Shown here piece by piece: positions 51,102 to 59,818 of a DNA stretch of 64,000 bases. The stretch comes from an uncultured Lachnospiraceae bacterium. Its GTDB lineage: Bacteria > Bacillota > Clostridia > Lachnospirales > Lachnospiraceae. Position numbers and translations under genes: made by a program. Positions within the stretch are counted from its first letter, which is position 1, and each line of letters opens with the position of its first letter. The DNA lies in NCBI GenBank assembly GCA_910585825.1, contig CAJUEY010000002.1:1-64000 (forward strand), read 5' to 3'. Below the pieces are notes generated by a model. It searched no databases. It was not told the DNA's origin and saw only the letters and a list, made by a program, of their open reading frames with translations.

Positions 51102-52475
51102 ATGAAAGATAAGGGAAAAGCTTTTATAGCGTATATTACAAGAAAAGAATTTTGGGCAATCTGGATTTTTGCTGTGATCCAGATCGTATATCATATCATG
51201 ATGCGGGAACCTGAGGCATCGGATGCCATGTGGTTTTTTCGGCATCAGCTGGATCATCTTTCCATGAAAGAATATTTGCTTGCCCGTTATGAAACCTGGT
51301 CATCCAGACTTTTGATCGAGGCGGTTTTGGTTCTGGTTTCCAGAAATGTGTTATTGTGGAAGATATTAGACGCTGTCTGCTGGGTGTTTTTGGCCTGGGC
51401 ATTGATCTGGCTGTTTCCAAAGGAAAAACGGGTAACGGCATCGTATCTTGTTGTGGGATGCCTGCTGATCTATCCAATGTGGGATCTTCGCACAGCAGGC
51501 TGGATCGCAACCAGCGTCAACTATATATGGCCGCTGGCCTTTGGAGTTTTTTCCCTTCATGGAACCGTAAGAGCTTTTTCCAAACAGGAAACGCCCGTTT
51601 TCATGTGGCCGGTATATGCTCTGGCTGCAGCTTACGGCGCCAATATGGAACAAATGGCGGCAGTGCTGCTGACGGTGAATTTATGCGCCGCTGCATACTG
51701 CGTCATAGAAAAACGATCCGTAAGGATTTATGGAAGCGCATTGATTGGATTTGCAATCTCAGCTGCGGAATTTGTTTTTATTTTGATCTGTCCGGGAAAT
51801 GCAGCAAGAAAAAACCAGGAGTTGATCAACTGGATGCCGAATTTTGGATCATTTCATTTGCTGGATAAAGTAGATATGGGGTTTGGAGATACGATGCATC
51901 ATCTGATTGTATCGGGCAATTTGATGTATTTGTGTTATGTCAGTCTGCTGGCAGTTTTTGTGTTTTTGAAAACAAAAGATTTTAAACACCGTCTGGCAGC
52001 GTTGTTTCCGGCGGCAGTTAACCTGTGCATGGTGGGATTTCCGGATATGCTGGAGACATATTTTCCGGAATTTTACAAACTGATGAAGAACGGCGTCCTG
52101 ATCCGGGGCAACAATTATCAGCTGGCAGCCAATTATCTGCCTACCGTTTTGTATTTGGCATTGATTGGCTGTATGCTGATATCGGTGATCGTTGTCTGTG
52201 AAAGTTATTATGAATTGCTTGGACAGGGAATTCTCCTGGCATTGGGGCTTGCTTCCAGAGTAATTATGGGATTTACTCCCACAATCTATGTATCCCAGGA
52301 GAGAACCTTTTTTTATCTGTATATCATCCTCGGCGTCAGCGGCATATGTCTGGTGTTAAAAAACCAAAAAATGCTGCAGGAGCATGCCAGAGTATACGAG
52401 GCGGTGAAACTGTCATTTTCCCTTTTCGCAATCGCCGGACTGATTGTGAACTTTTCGGAGATTGGGAGTATTTAA
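51102..52475 (+). CDS. Polytopic membrane protein (DUF6056-like)
   Basis: This 457-residue protein has about 11 hydrophobic segments and an acidic first outer loop (EASDAMWFF) typical of glycosyltransferase-like membrane proteins; it resembles the DUF6056 group. Its last 63 bp overlap the convergent acyltransferase gene. A role in glycan or cell-surface polymer assembly is a guess. Confidence 0.82.
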   Translation: MKDKGKAFIAYITRKEFWAIWIFAVIQIVYHIMMREPEASDAMWFFRHQLDHLSMKEYLLARYETWSSRLLIEAVLVLVSRNVLLWKILDAVCWVFLAWALIWLFPKEKRVTASYLVVGCLLIYPMWDLRTAGWIATSVNYIWPLAFGVFSLHGTVRAFSKQETPVFMWPVYALAAAYGANMEQMAAVLLTVNLCAAAYCVIEKRSVRIYGSALIGFAISAAEFVFILICPGNAARKNQELINWMPNFGSFHLLDKVDMGFGDTMHHLIVSGNLMYLCYVSLLAVFVFLKTKDFKHRLAALFPAAVNLCMVGFPDMLETYFPEFYKLMKNGVLIRGNNYQLAANYLPTVLYLALIGCMLISVIVVCESYYELLGQGILLALGLASRVIMGFTPTIYVSQERTFFYLYIILGVSGICLVLKNQKMLQEHARVYEAVKLSFSLFAIAGLIVNFSEIGSI

Positions 52476-53516
52476 AATAAAATGTTCAATTTTTGTAAAC
52501 CACCAGGAGTGAACCATAATCTGATTGAGCCGAACGAAAATATCTGAGAACAGATAAATGATAAGGAAGGTGGCGGCCAGAATAGCTGTTTCCTGGGGAA
52601 TGGTCAGTTCGTATTTGGAAAAAAGTCCGATGACCTGCCCCATAACAACGTGCTGCAGCAGGAAAATAGCATAGGAAATTTTGCCTGTATACTGGAAAAA
52701 CGGTTTGATTTTTGCAAATTTCATAATGAATACGCCGGCAGAATAGAACAGCAGGAACAATCCCACAGAAATCGCCTGGGCACAGAGGTAAGGATCAATG
52801 GGAACCTTTACAAAGATCAGTACCAGTGCAATGCCGCCGAAGAAGGCAGTCATCCATTTTAAGTTCAGACGGCTCCGGTATTCCATAAACAGCATGCCGA
52901 GCCAGAAGGCGAAGAGGCATACCAGAAGGTTGCGTTCTCTTTGAATGAGAAAATAAGGCATCGGCCAGTGCAGAGCCAATGTTGCTCCGCCGAGAAACAG
53001 TGTAGTCAGAATCCTGCAGCGTTTCATGCACCAGGTAAGAACCGGATACAAAAGATAAAGGCATACCAAAGCGCCTAAAAACCATTCTCCGATAAAATAG
53101 TAATTCTGGGGGTAGCGGTAAGAAAGATAGCCGTCCATGCCTCCCAGGGTCAGCAGCATGTATTTGGGGCTGCCGTTATAAAAAAGATCTCCGGCATTTA
53201 TGGCCCTCTGATAATACAGGAAAAGCCATATCATATAAAACATGGGAAACAGGCCTTTAAACCGGCTCCAGTAATATTGTTTCAAAGAAGAAAGCTTCAG
53301 TTCCGCGTGGTTGTAATACAAAGAAGCTCCGGAAAGCATAAAGAAAATATTTACACTGGTGTTTTCGCCCCAGACGCCGTTGGCATGGGTGTGAAACAGA
53401 GAAAAATTCCCATGTTGGGGAGCAGCGTTGCACATACATGCGAAATGATATATAACAATAATCCATGCGGTAACGCTCCGCATAAAGTCAAAACTGTCAA
53501 TCCGTTCTTTTTTCAT
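52413..53516 (-). CDS. Membrane acyltransferase (acyltransferase_3 family)
   Basis: This 367-residue protein has about ten membrane helices and the family start (FDFMRSVTAWIIVIYHFACM, conserved His in YHF). Such enzymes O-acetylate cell-surface polysaccharides or peptidoglycan. Its C-terminal codons overlap the opposing gene by 63 bp. AAGGA precedes the ATG on the minus strand. Confidence 0.9.
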   Translation of the reverse strand: MKKERIDSFDFMRSVTAWIIVIYHFACMCNAAPQHGNFSLFHTHANGVWGENTSVNIFFMLSGASLYYNHAELKLSSLKQYYWSRFKGLFPMFYMIWLFLYYQRAINAGDLFYNGSPKYMLLTLGGMDGYLSYRYPQNYYFIGEWFLGALVCLYLLYPVLTWCMKRCRILTTLFLGGATLALHWPMPYFLIQRERNLLVCLFAFWLGMLFMEYRSRLNLKWMTAFFGGIALVLIFVKVPIDPYLCAQAISVGLFLLFYSAGVFIMKFAKIKPFFQYTGKISYAIFLLQHVVMGQVIGLFSKYELTIPQETAILAATFLIIYLFSDIFVRLNQIMVHSWWFTKIEHFILNTPNLRKVHNQSGDCEKGK

Positions 53517-53642
53517 ATCAAAATCAATCCTTTCATTTTATTAAGCTTTAAGAATATTGTACCATAATTATATTGAAATGTATGCAGATTCACATTTTTT
53601 TTACAATTATGCGGCGAGGCCGTATTTTTCAAAAAGAAGAGG

Positions 53643-53672
53643 TTGAGAAAAGCAGTTGGAATATGTTATAAT
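53643..53672 (+). promoter_or_regulatory. Promoter of the SGNH esterase gene
   Basis: TTGAGA and TATAAT are separated by 18 bp, about 50 bp before the start codon. Confidence 0.65.
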
Positions 53673-53724
53673 ACGAATATCGTGGAGGACTATTTTTTAA
53701 AATAAAATTACAGGAGATGCATCT

Positions 53725-55035
53725 ATGAAAGGGACAAAGCAAAATTGGCAGACAAGAATCGGTATTTTATTTGCATGTTTTGTGTTGGCGCTGATTGCGC
53801 CGGGAGAGAAAAATGAAATGCAGGCAGCTCAGATAACATCGCCTGCACGGACACAGGTGACAATGACGCCGGCAACGACGCGAAAGCTTACGGTCAGCGG
53901 AGCAGCCTCTGGTTTCACCTGGTCCAGCAGTAATCAAAAAGTTGCCAAGGTGAACAAAAACGGGAAAGTGACGGCGATTAAAAAAGGAAAGGCGCAGATT
54001 ACGGCGGCTGCGGGCGGACAGAAATATCTATGGGATTTAAATGTGGTTTACGGAACCTCTAAGACGTCAGACGGTATGAAATACGAAGATGTGAAAGGGA
54101 CTTACGGCACTACCGGCCGTTGGTTTAAAAAGAGCATTGCCGGAGGAAAATATGATTTTACAGTGACTGACGGGAGCGCATTTTATTTTAAAGTAATCGG
54201 TACAAAACAGGTAAATATCAAATTTGTGACCAATACATCGGCAGGAAAGCCTTATTTTGCTTATTCTGTAGACGGCGGCAGCATGAAACGACAGTTAATC
54301 GGCAAGGGCAAGATCAGTGTCGGCGGCGCCAATAAAACACACTATGTCCGTGTAGTGATAGATTCCATGTCAGAAAAAGAAAACCGTTGGCTGGGAGAGG
54401 CCGGTACAGGAATCAAGAGCGTCACCCCGGTGACAAGCGGCGGTATCATTTCAGCAATTCTGCCCAAGAATTCTGTGATTGCTTTTTATGGAGACAGCAT
54501 TACCCAGGGAGTACGTGCTTTGAATATGGCGCTGACTCCTTCCGGAACAAGTGCGACGAACAGCTTTGCATGGTACTGTGCGTCTAAACTGAAATATGTT
54601 CCGTATTATGCGGGTTACGGCGGTTCCGGCATTGTTCAAATGGGAAGCTTTAATAATCTGAGCAATACCATTGATAAATTTACCGCGGGCAGAAAAGCAG
54701 AAAATTTCGATGCAGACGTTATTGTTATTGAACATGGAACGAATGATGTATATACCGGAGATTCGACCTTCTACAGTAAATATAAAAAAGCCGTAGAAAA
54801 GCTTCACAAAAAACATCCGAAAGCACAGATTGTATTGATGATTCCTTTTACCCAGATACATGCATCTCCCATAAGAAAAACAGCATCTGCCCATAAAAAA
54901 TATTGTACGGCTGTAGAGACGAAATCCTGGAAATTATCTTATACAGACGGACTGCATCCGAACAAATCAGGAGCACAGAAAGCCGGAAACAATCTGGCGA
55001 AACAGGTGAAGGCAATTCTAAAAGCGAAAAAGTAA
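53725..55035 (+). CDS. Secreted Ig-like (Big_2) plus SGNH esterase protein
   Basis: This 436-residue protein has a signal peptide (to about residue 34), a bacterial Ig-like domain (WSSSNQKVAKVNKNGKVTAI, about 60-110), a beta-rich middle (about 120-240) and a C-terminal SGNH hydrolase: block I FYGDSITQG (Ser nucleophile), block II with GGSG, block III HGTND and block V DGLHPN (Asp/His). These catalytic blocks are complete. It is likely a carbohydrate deacetylase/esterase on the cell surface. The exonuclease gene begins one base after its stop. Confidence 0.92.
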   Translation: MKGTKQNWQTRIGILFACFVLALIAPGEKNEMQAAQITSPARTQVTMTPATTRKLTVSGAASGFTWSSSNQKVAKVNKNGKVTAIKKGKAQITAAAGGQKYLWDLNVVYGTSKTSDGMKYEDVKGTYGTTGRWFKKSIAGGKYDFTVTDGSAFYFKVIGTKQVNIKFVTNTSAGKPYFAYSVDGGSMKRQLIGKGKISVGGANKTHYVRVVIDSMSEKENRWLGEAGTGIKSVTPVTSGGIISAILPKNSVIAFYGDSITQGVRALNMALTPSGTSATNSFAWYCASKLKYVPYYAGYGGSGIVQMGSFNNLSNTIDKFTAGRKAENFDADVIVIEHGTNDVYTGDSTFYSKYKKAVEKLHKKHPKAQIVLMIPFTQIHASPIRKTASAHKKYCTAVETKSWKLSYTDGLHPNKSGAQKAGNNLAKQVKAILKAKK

Positions 55036-55036
55036 A

Positions 55037-55744
55037 ATGTTGAAAGATTATATTGTAGTAGATTTGGAAATGACCGGTTTAAATCCCAAAAGAGATCACA
55101 TTTTAGAGATTGGAGCGGTGAAAGTAAAAGACAAGGAAGTACAGAGTACATTTTCCGTTTTGATTCGTCAGGAAACGCCTTTGGATGAACGAATCGTACA
55201 GCTTACCGGAATCACAGATGAAATGGCATCGGCCGGCGGCGAGATGGATGCAGCAGTTAGTTCCTTTCTGGAATTTGCCGGGGATTTTACCTGGGTGGGA
55301 CACAATGTGATGTTTGATTATTCCTTTGTCAAACAGTGGGAAGCAAATCACCGCATCAAGAGGATCTGTTATGGAGTAGATACCTTAAAGATTGCAAGGA
55401 AGTGCCTTCCGGATCTGGAAAAGAAAACTCTGGATTTTCTATGTGAGTATTATGCAATCTCAAGAACTGCAAAACATCGGGCATTGGAAGACGCACTGGC
55501 AGACAGGGCTTTGTATGAGATATTGGAAGAGCGTTTTGAAAAACAAGAGCCCGGGCTGTTTATGAAAAAGGAGCTGCAGTATAAAGTGAAACGGCAGACT
55601 CCGGCTACGCCCAGGCAAAAAAATTACTTGAAGGTTTTGATGGAATATCATAAAATAGTACCGGATGTTTCCCTTGATCAGTTAAGCCGCAGCGAAGCTT
55701 CCCGGCTAACTGACAGAATCCTCAGAGAGTTTGGAAGAATCTGA
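55037..55744 (+). CDS. DEDDh 3'-5' exonuclease (DnaQ/PolC epsilon-like)
   Basis: This 235-residue protein has the DEDDh exonuclease motifs: VDLEMTGLNP (Asp, Glu), GHNVMFDYSFV (Asp) and KHRALEDALADRALY (His, Asp). A C-terminal extension of about 60 residues is basic. It may proofread or process DNA ends. Its last 39 bp overlap the convergent gene at 55706. Confidence 0.92.
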   Translation: MLKDYIVVDLEMTGLNPKRDHILEIGAVKVKDKEVQSTFSVLIRQETPLDERIVQLTGITDEMASAGGEMDAAVSSFLEFAGDFTWVGHNVMFDYSFVKQWEANHRIKRICYGVDTLKIARKCLPDLEKKTLDFLCEYYAISRTAKHRALEDALADRALYEILEERFEKQEPGLFMKKELQYKVKRQTPATPRQKNYLKVLMEYHKIVPDVSLDQLSRSEASRLTDRILREFGRI

Positions 55745-56344
55745 GAGATTATGGATTTTTTGGATGACAGAACCGGCAAAATCTGCATCCATGGAAGAAA
55801 GCGTCTCTGTAATATGAGAAATTTTTTCCGGGGTATGCTGTTTTTGATACAGTTTGGCCAGGGTGAGATAAATGCGGCTGCTGTCAATGCGGAGTTCTAC
55901 AGCATATTCTAACACAGCGGCAGCGGCAGTTTCTCTGCCAAGCTCCAATTCCCGCAGGGCATAGGAGAGAAGGGTGTCGGAGAGAACGTGATAATTTTCA
56001 TCATATTCGCTAAGATCATTTAAATTGGCAGGGCCGTACATTAGTTTCAGGTCCGTATTGGAGTACATGGACAGATTGATGATTTTTTGGCCGGAAAGAT
56101 TTTTCAGTACCGCCTCGAAAGAGGCGAGTTTGTCATCGGAATATTCGGCAATAGGGAGGGCATCTGCAGAAAACGGAAGATAGTCAAGATTGGAAATATC
56201 TTTTTTTCGCGTAGCATTGGCGCGGCGCTCCCTCTCTAAGAACGCTTCATTCATTTCAGCCTGATTTTGAGTCTGTTTCCAGCGTTTATATGCAAGAAAC
56301 AGCACAAGGACTATCATAGAAGTGAAAAAAACAGGAATTTTCAT
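55706..56344 (-). CDS. N-terminally anchored helical-repeat protein of unknown function
   Basis: This 212-residue protein has one membrane helix at the N-terminus (about 3-20), a Lys/Arg-rich linker and a C-terminal helical, TPR-like region (LSYALRELELGRETAAAAVL, IYLTLAKLYQKQHTPEKISH). The start at 56344 follows AAAGGAG on the minus strand; an upstream ATG exists. It overlaps the exonuclease gene tail-to-tail. Function unknown. Confidence 0.82.
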   Translation of the reverse strand: MKIPVFFTSMIVLVLFLAYKRWKQTQNQAEMNEAFLERERRANATRKKDISNLDYLPFSADALPIAEYSDDKLASFEAVLKNLSGQKIINLSMYSNTDLKLMYGPANLNDLSEYDENYHVLSDTLLSYALRELELGRETAAAAVLEYAVELRIDSSRIYLTLAKLYQKQHTPEKISHITETLSSMDADFAGSVIQKIHNLSDSSKLSEDSVS

Positions 56345-56410
56345 ATTATCGGCTCCTTTCAGCATGGGTTTCCGTTTCATTTGATCATAAATAAGCGAGG
56401 TGAAAATTAT

Positions 56411-56518
56411 ATGTACAACTTTTTTAATCCGAAAAGAAATCGCGCCATTGCGGGGATCATTGTAGTCGTATTGGTAGCATCTATGATCTTAACAGCGATT
56501 GTATCCTTCCTTGGATAA
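56411..56518 (+). CDS. 35-residue small membrane protein
   Basis: This short protein (MYNFFNPKRNRAIAGI start) has a basic N-terminus and one membrane helix (residues 14-34). GAGGTG lies about eight bases before the ATG. Small single-span proteins of this composition are common in clostridia; their function is unknown. It is divergent from the gene at 55706. Confidence 0.75.
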   Translation: MYNFFNPKRNRAIAGIIVVVLVASMILTAIVSFLG

Positions 56519-56665
56519 TTTCATATGTAACAAATATACAGAAATAGAAGGTTTATGTCAAATATATTCGGTGATATGTATCTTGAAAAACAGATAGAAG
56601 ATGTTTTAAAATAACATAGGTATACTATGTTACAAAATATAAGCAGAAACAGAGAGGATGATTCT

Positions 56666-58228
56666 ATGAAGAAATTTTTAAAACTACTGCCGGTATTGGT
56701 ACTGGTTTTTACGGTGGGATTTGCAGGATACTCCCTGATGACTGTAAGTGCAGGAGAAGATGATCGAATCCCGGATACGGTATATATCGGTGATATTGAT
56801 GTGAGCGGCATGACGGTGCAGGAAGCCGAACGTGCACTTTCTGAATATGCAGGATCATTGCAGAACAAGATGATTACTTTATCTACAGGGGATAAGAGCA
56901 TACAGGTTTCGGCAGAAGATCTTGGTCTTGAGATTTCCAATCTGGAAGTGGTGCAGGAGGCGGCAAACCTGGGAAAAACAGGGAGTCTGATTACGCGCTA
57001 CAAGGACAAAAAGGATTTGGAAAAAGAGCCGAAGAGATTAGAACTTGCATATGATGTAAATGAAGATAAAGTGGAGACTCTGCTTGAGATCAATACAGAG
57101 AATCTGAACCAGGAGGCAGTAAACTGCGGTTTAGAGAGAGAAGACGGAGCATTTAAGATTATCGAAGGAGCCAATGGCATTCAGGTAAATGTAAAAGATT
57201 CCGTAGAACTCATTCAGAATTATTTTAAGCAGGAATGGAATGAAGAAAGTGCGACGATTTCTTTGAAAACAGAAGTGACAGAACCACAGGGAACAGAAGA
57301 AGAACTGTCAAAGGTAAAGGATGTGCTTGGTTCTTTTCATACTGATTACAGCTCATCTGCAGCAGGAAGAGCGAAAAATGTACAGAATGGCGCTGAAAAG
57401 ATCAATGGATCTGTTATCTATCCGGGAGAGCAGTTTTCCGTATATGAGGCAGTCAGCCCCTTTGATGCAGAAAACGGATATGAGCTTGCGGGTTCTTATG
57501 AGAACGGAACAACAGTACAGACCTACGGCGGCGGAATCTGCCAGGTATCTACCACGTTATACAATGCAGTAATACTTTCAGAACTGCAGGTGGATGAGCG
57601 TTTTAATCATTCTATGATTGTTACTTATGTAAAGCCTTCTATGGATGCAGCGATTGCCGGAACCTCTAAGGATTTGAAATTTACAAACAGCACGGATGCG
57701 CCGATTTATATCGAAGGATATACCAGCGGCGGACAGATTTATTTTACAATTTACGGAGAAGAGACAAGACCTTCCAATCGAGAAGTATCTTATGTCAGCG
57801 AAACTTTAAGCGAGACGCCGCCGGGTGTTACTCTTCAGGCAGACGGAACGAAAGGAATTGGTTATTTTGCAACGGTTTCCAGTTCTCATACCGGATATAC
57901 AGCCAAGCTTTGGAAAGTAGTTACGGTGAACGGCGTAGAAGAAAGCCGGACAGAGTTTAACAGCAGCCGGTATAATCCCTCTAATAAAGTGCTTGCAGTA
58001 GGCGTTGCTACCGAAAATCCGGAGGCAGCGGCTCAAATGGCGGCAGCGATTGCAAGCGGCGACGAGGCAACGGTCCGCAATACGGCGGCAGCGCTTGCCG
58101 GAGACCCGGCGGCTCAGGCAGCAATGCAGGCGGCAGCAGAACAGGCGGCGGCTCAGGCGGCAGCAGAGCAGGCGGCAGCGGAACAGGCGGCGGCAGAGCA
58201 GCAAGATATAATGCCCCAGGGAGAATAG
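56666..58228 (+). CDS. VanW-family protein with putative peptidoglycan-binding domain
   Basis: This 520-residue protein has an N-terminal signal/anchor (residues 5-25), a YoaR-type putative peptidoglycan-binding region (YIGDIDVSGMTVQEAERALS) and a VanW domain (YPGEQFSVYEAVSPF, then TYGGGICQVSTTLYNAV). A G5-like strand region follows, then an Ala/Gln/Glu-rich low-complexity tail. It is an envelope protein with no known enzymatic role. GAGAGGATG precedes the ATG; earlier in-frame codons lack a site. Confidence 0.92.
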   Translation: MKKFLKLLPVLVLVFTVGFAGYSLMTVSAGEDDRIPDTVYIGDIDVSGMTVQEAERALSEYAGSLQNKMITLSTGDKSIQVSAEDLGLEISNLEVVQEAANLGKTGSLITRYKDKKDLEKEPKRLELAYDVNEDKVETLLEINTENLNQEAVNCGLEREDGAFKIIEGANGIQVNVKDSVELIQNYFKQEWNEESATISLKTEVTEPQGTEEELSKVKDVLGSFHTDYSSSAAGRAKNVQNGAEKINGSVIYPGEQFSVYEAVSPFDAENGYELAGSYENGTTVQTYGGGICQVSTTLYNAVILSELQVDERFNHSMIVTYVKPSMDAAIAGTSKDLKFTNSTDAPIYIEGYTSGGQIYFTIYGEETRPSNREVSYVSETLSETPPGVTLQADGTKGIGYFATVSSSHTGYTAKLWKVVTVNGVEESRTEFNSSRYNPSNKVLAVGVATENPEAAAQMAAAIASGDEATVRNTAAALAGDPAAQAAMQAAAEQAAAQAAAEQAAAEQAAAEQQDIMPQGE

Positions 58229-58271
58229 CGGGGCAGAATAACGAAATAGAAACAGAAATATAAGATTATGT

Positions 58272-58297
58272 AAGGCTGTCTTTTGGTAGACAGCCTT
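58272..58297 (+). terminator. Hairpin after the VanW gene
   Basis: AAGGCTGTCT pairs perfectly with AGACAGCCTT around a 6-base loop. The T-run is weak and the next gene starts 14 bases later, so it may act as a partial terminator or a leader hairpin. Confidence 0.6.
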
Positions 58298-58310
58298 ATT
58301 GCGAGGTAAT

Positions 58311-59294
58311 ATGAAAACAGGAAAAGTACCGGAGAATATATTGAAACGCTCCATACTCAAACAAATTCATACAAAAAGAGAGGAAGTTCTTGTGGGAGCG
58401 GCTGTTGGGGAGGATTGTGCGGCAATACAGCTGGAAGAAGACGAAATTTTTGTCATTTCTACAGATCCGATTACCGGAACTGCAGAGGATATCGGCAGTC
58501 TGGCGATACAGATTACATTGAATGATCTTGCAAGTGCGGGCGCAGAACCCATTGGCGTTCTCCTTACGGTGCTTTTGCCGGAAGAGATTACGGAACCGGA
58601 AATCCGGCAAATGGTACAGCAGGCAGAAGAGGCCTGCAGTAAGGCCAATGTCCAGATTATCGGAGGACATACGGAAGTCACTACAGCAGTAAAACGTTCA
58701 GTCATTACTGTAACAGGAGTGGGAAAAGTCAAAAGAGGAAAGTTAATCTCTACTTCCGGCGCCGAAACAGGAATGGATATTGTGTTGACGAAATGGATTG
58801 GCCTGGAAGGAACTTCCATTATTGCAAAAGAAAAAAAACAGGAACTTTTGTCCCGATTTTCAGAAAATTTTATTTTACGGGCGCAGAAATTTGATCAGAT
58901 GCTTTCTGTTATTCCGGAGGCTGCAGTCGCCGTTTTGTCTGGCGTCAGTGCGATGCACGATGTCACAGAGGGCGGTATATTCGGGGCGCTCTGGGAATTG
59001 GCAGAAAGTTCCGGTGTCGGACTTGAAATAGAATTGAAGAAAATTCCCGTAAAGCAGGAGACGATTGAGATCTGTGAATTTTTTGGAATCAATCCGTATG
59101 AACTGATTTCCAGCGGTTCCATGCTTATGGCTGCCGCAGACGGCAACCGCCTGGTTATGGATTTGAAAAAAGCCGGGATTGCAGCCTGTGTAATCGGCAA
59201 AGCAACAGCGGGAAACGACAGGATTTTATTCAACGAAGAAGAACGCAGATTTTTGGAGCCTCCAAAAACAGATGAGCTTTATAAGGTAGTATAA
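58311..59294 (+). CDS. AIR synthase-related protein (HypE/ThiL-like)
   Basis: This 327-residue protein has the PurM/HypE fold: GAAVGEDCAAI, STDPITGTAEDIGSLAIQIT, NDLASAGAEPIGVL, IIGGHTEVTT and HDVTEGGIFGALWELAE. HypE makes the hydrogenase cyanide ligand and ThiL phosphorylates thiamine phosphate, but here neither hyp nor thi genes are nearby and the HypE C-terminal Cys is absent. The true reaction is unknown. GAGG precedes the ATG at 58311. Confidence 0.87.
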   Translation: MKTGKVPENILKRSILKQIHTKREEVLVGAAVGEDCAAIQLEEDEIFVISTDPITGTAEDIGSLAIQITLNDLASAGAEPIGVLLTVLLPEEITEPEIRQMVQQAEEACSKANVQIIGGHTEVTTAVKRSVITVTGVGKVKRGKLISTSGAETGMDIVLTKWIGLEGTSIIAKEKKQELLSRFSENFILRAQKFDQMLSVIPEAAVAVLSGVSAMHDVTEGGIFGALWELAESSGVGLEIELKKIPVKQETIEICEFFGINPYELISSGSMLMAAADGNRLVMDLKKAGIAACVIGKATAGNDRILFNEEERRFLEPPKTDELYKVV

Positions 59295-59335
59295 TTTTTG
59301 TATAAATGAATGTAATGTATGGAAGGAGAATTCAC

Positions 59336-59818
59336 ATGCGTGAAAAACTTTTGGCTTTTATAGAAAAAAACAGCAGAATTGATTTAAAAGAACTGGCAAT
59401 TATGCTCGGCGTAAATGTGTCTGTGGTGGTGAATGAATTAGAAGCAATGGAAAATGAGCATATTATCTGTGGATATCATACGCTCATTAACTGGGATAAG
59501 ACAGGAATCGAAAAAGTGACGGCAATGATCGAAGTGCGTGTGACGCCCCAAAGAGGTATGGGATTTGATAAGGTGGCTGAGCGGATTTACAATTATCCGG
59601 AAGTGGAATCGGTATACCTGATCTCCGGCGGATTTGATTTTATGGTTACTTTAGAGGGGAAGACATTGAGAGAAGTATCCCAGTTTGTATCAGAAAAACT
59701 TTCTCCTCTGGACTCTGTTTTGTCTACAAAAACCAATTTTATTTTAAAGAAATACAAAGATCACGGTACGATTATGACAGAACCGGCAAAAGATGAAAGG
59801 ATGAAGATAACACCATGA
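59336..59818 (+). CDS. Lrp/AsnC-family regulator
   Basis: This 160-residue regulator has an N-terminal HTH (NSRIDLKELAIMLGVNVSVV, VNELEAMENEHII) and a RAM ligand-binding domain (VESVYLISGGFDFMVTLEGK). AAGGAG lies about eight bases before the ATG at 59336. It overlaps the aminotransferase gene by four bases, so it probably senses an amino acid that the enzyme handles. Confidence 0.92.
   Translation: MREKLLAFIEKNSRIDLKELAIMLGVNVSVVVNELEAMENEHIICGYHTLINWDKTGIEKVTAMIEVRVTPQRGMGFDKVAERIYNYPEVESVYLISGGFDFMVTLEGKTLREVSQFVSEKLSPLDSVLSTKTNFILKKYKDHGTIMTEPAKDERMKITP

Noticed and set aside
58100..58228. GC-rich Ala/Gln repeat as a DNA regulatory repeat
   Set aside because: It is the low-complexity C-terminal tail of the VanW protein; codons vary while residues are kept.
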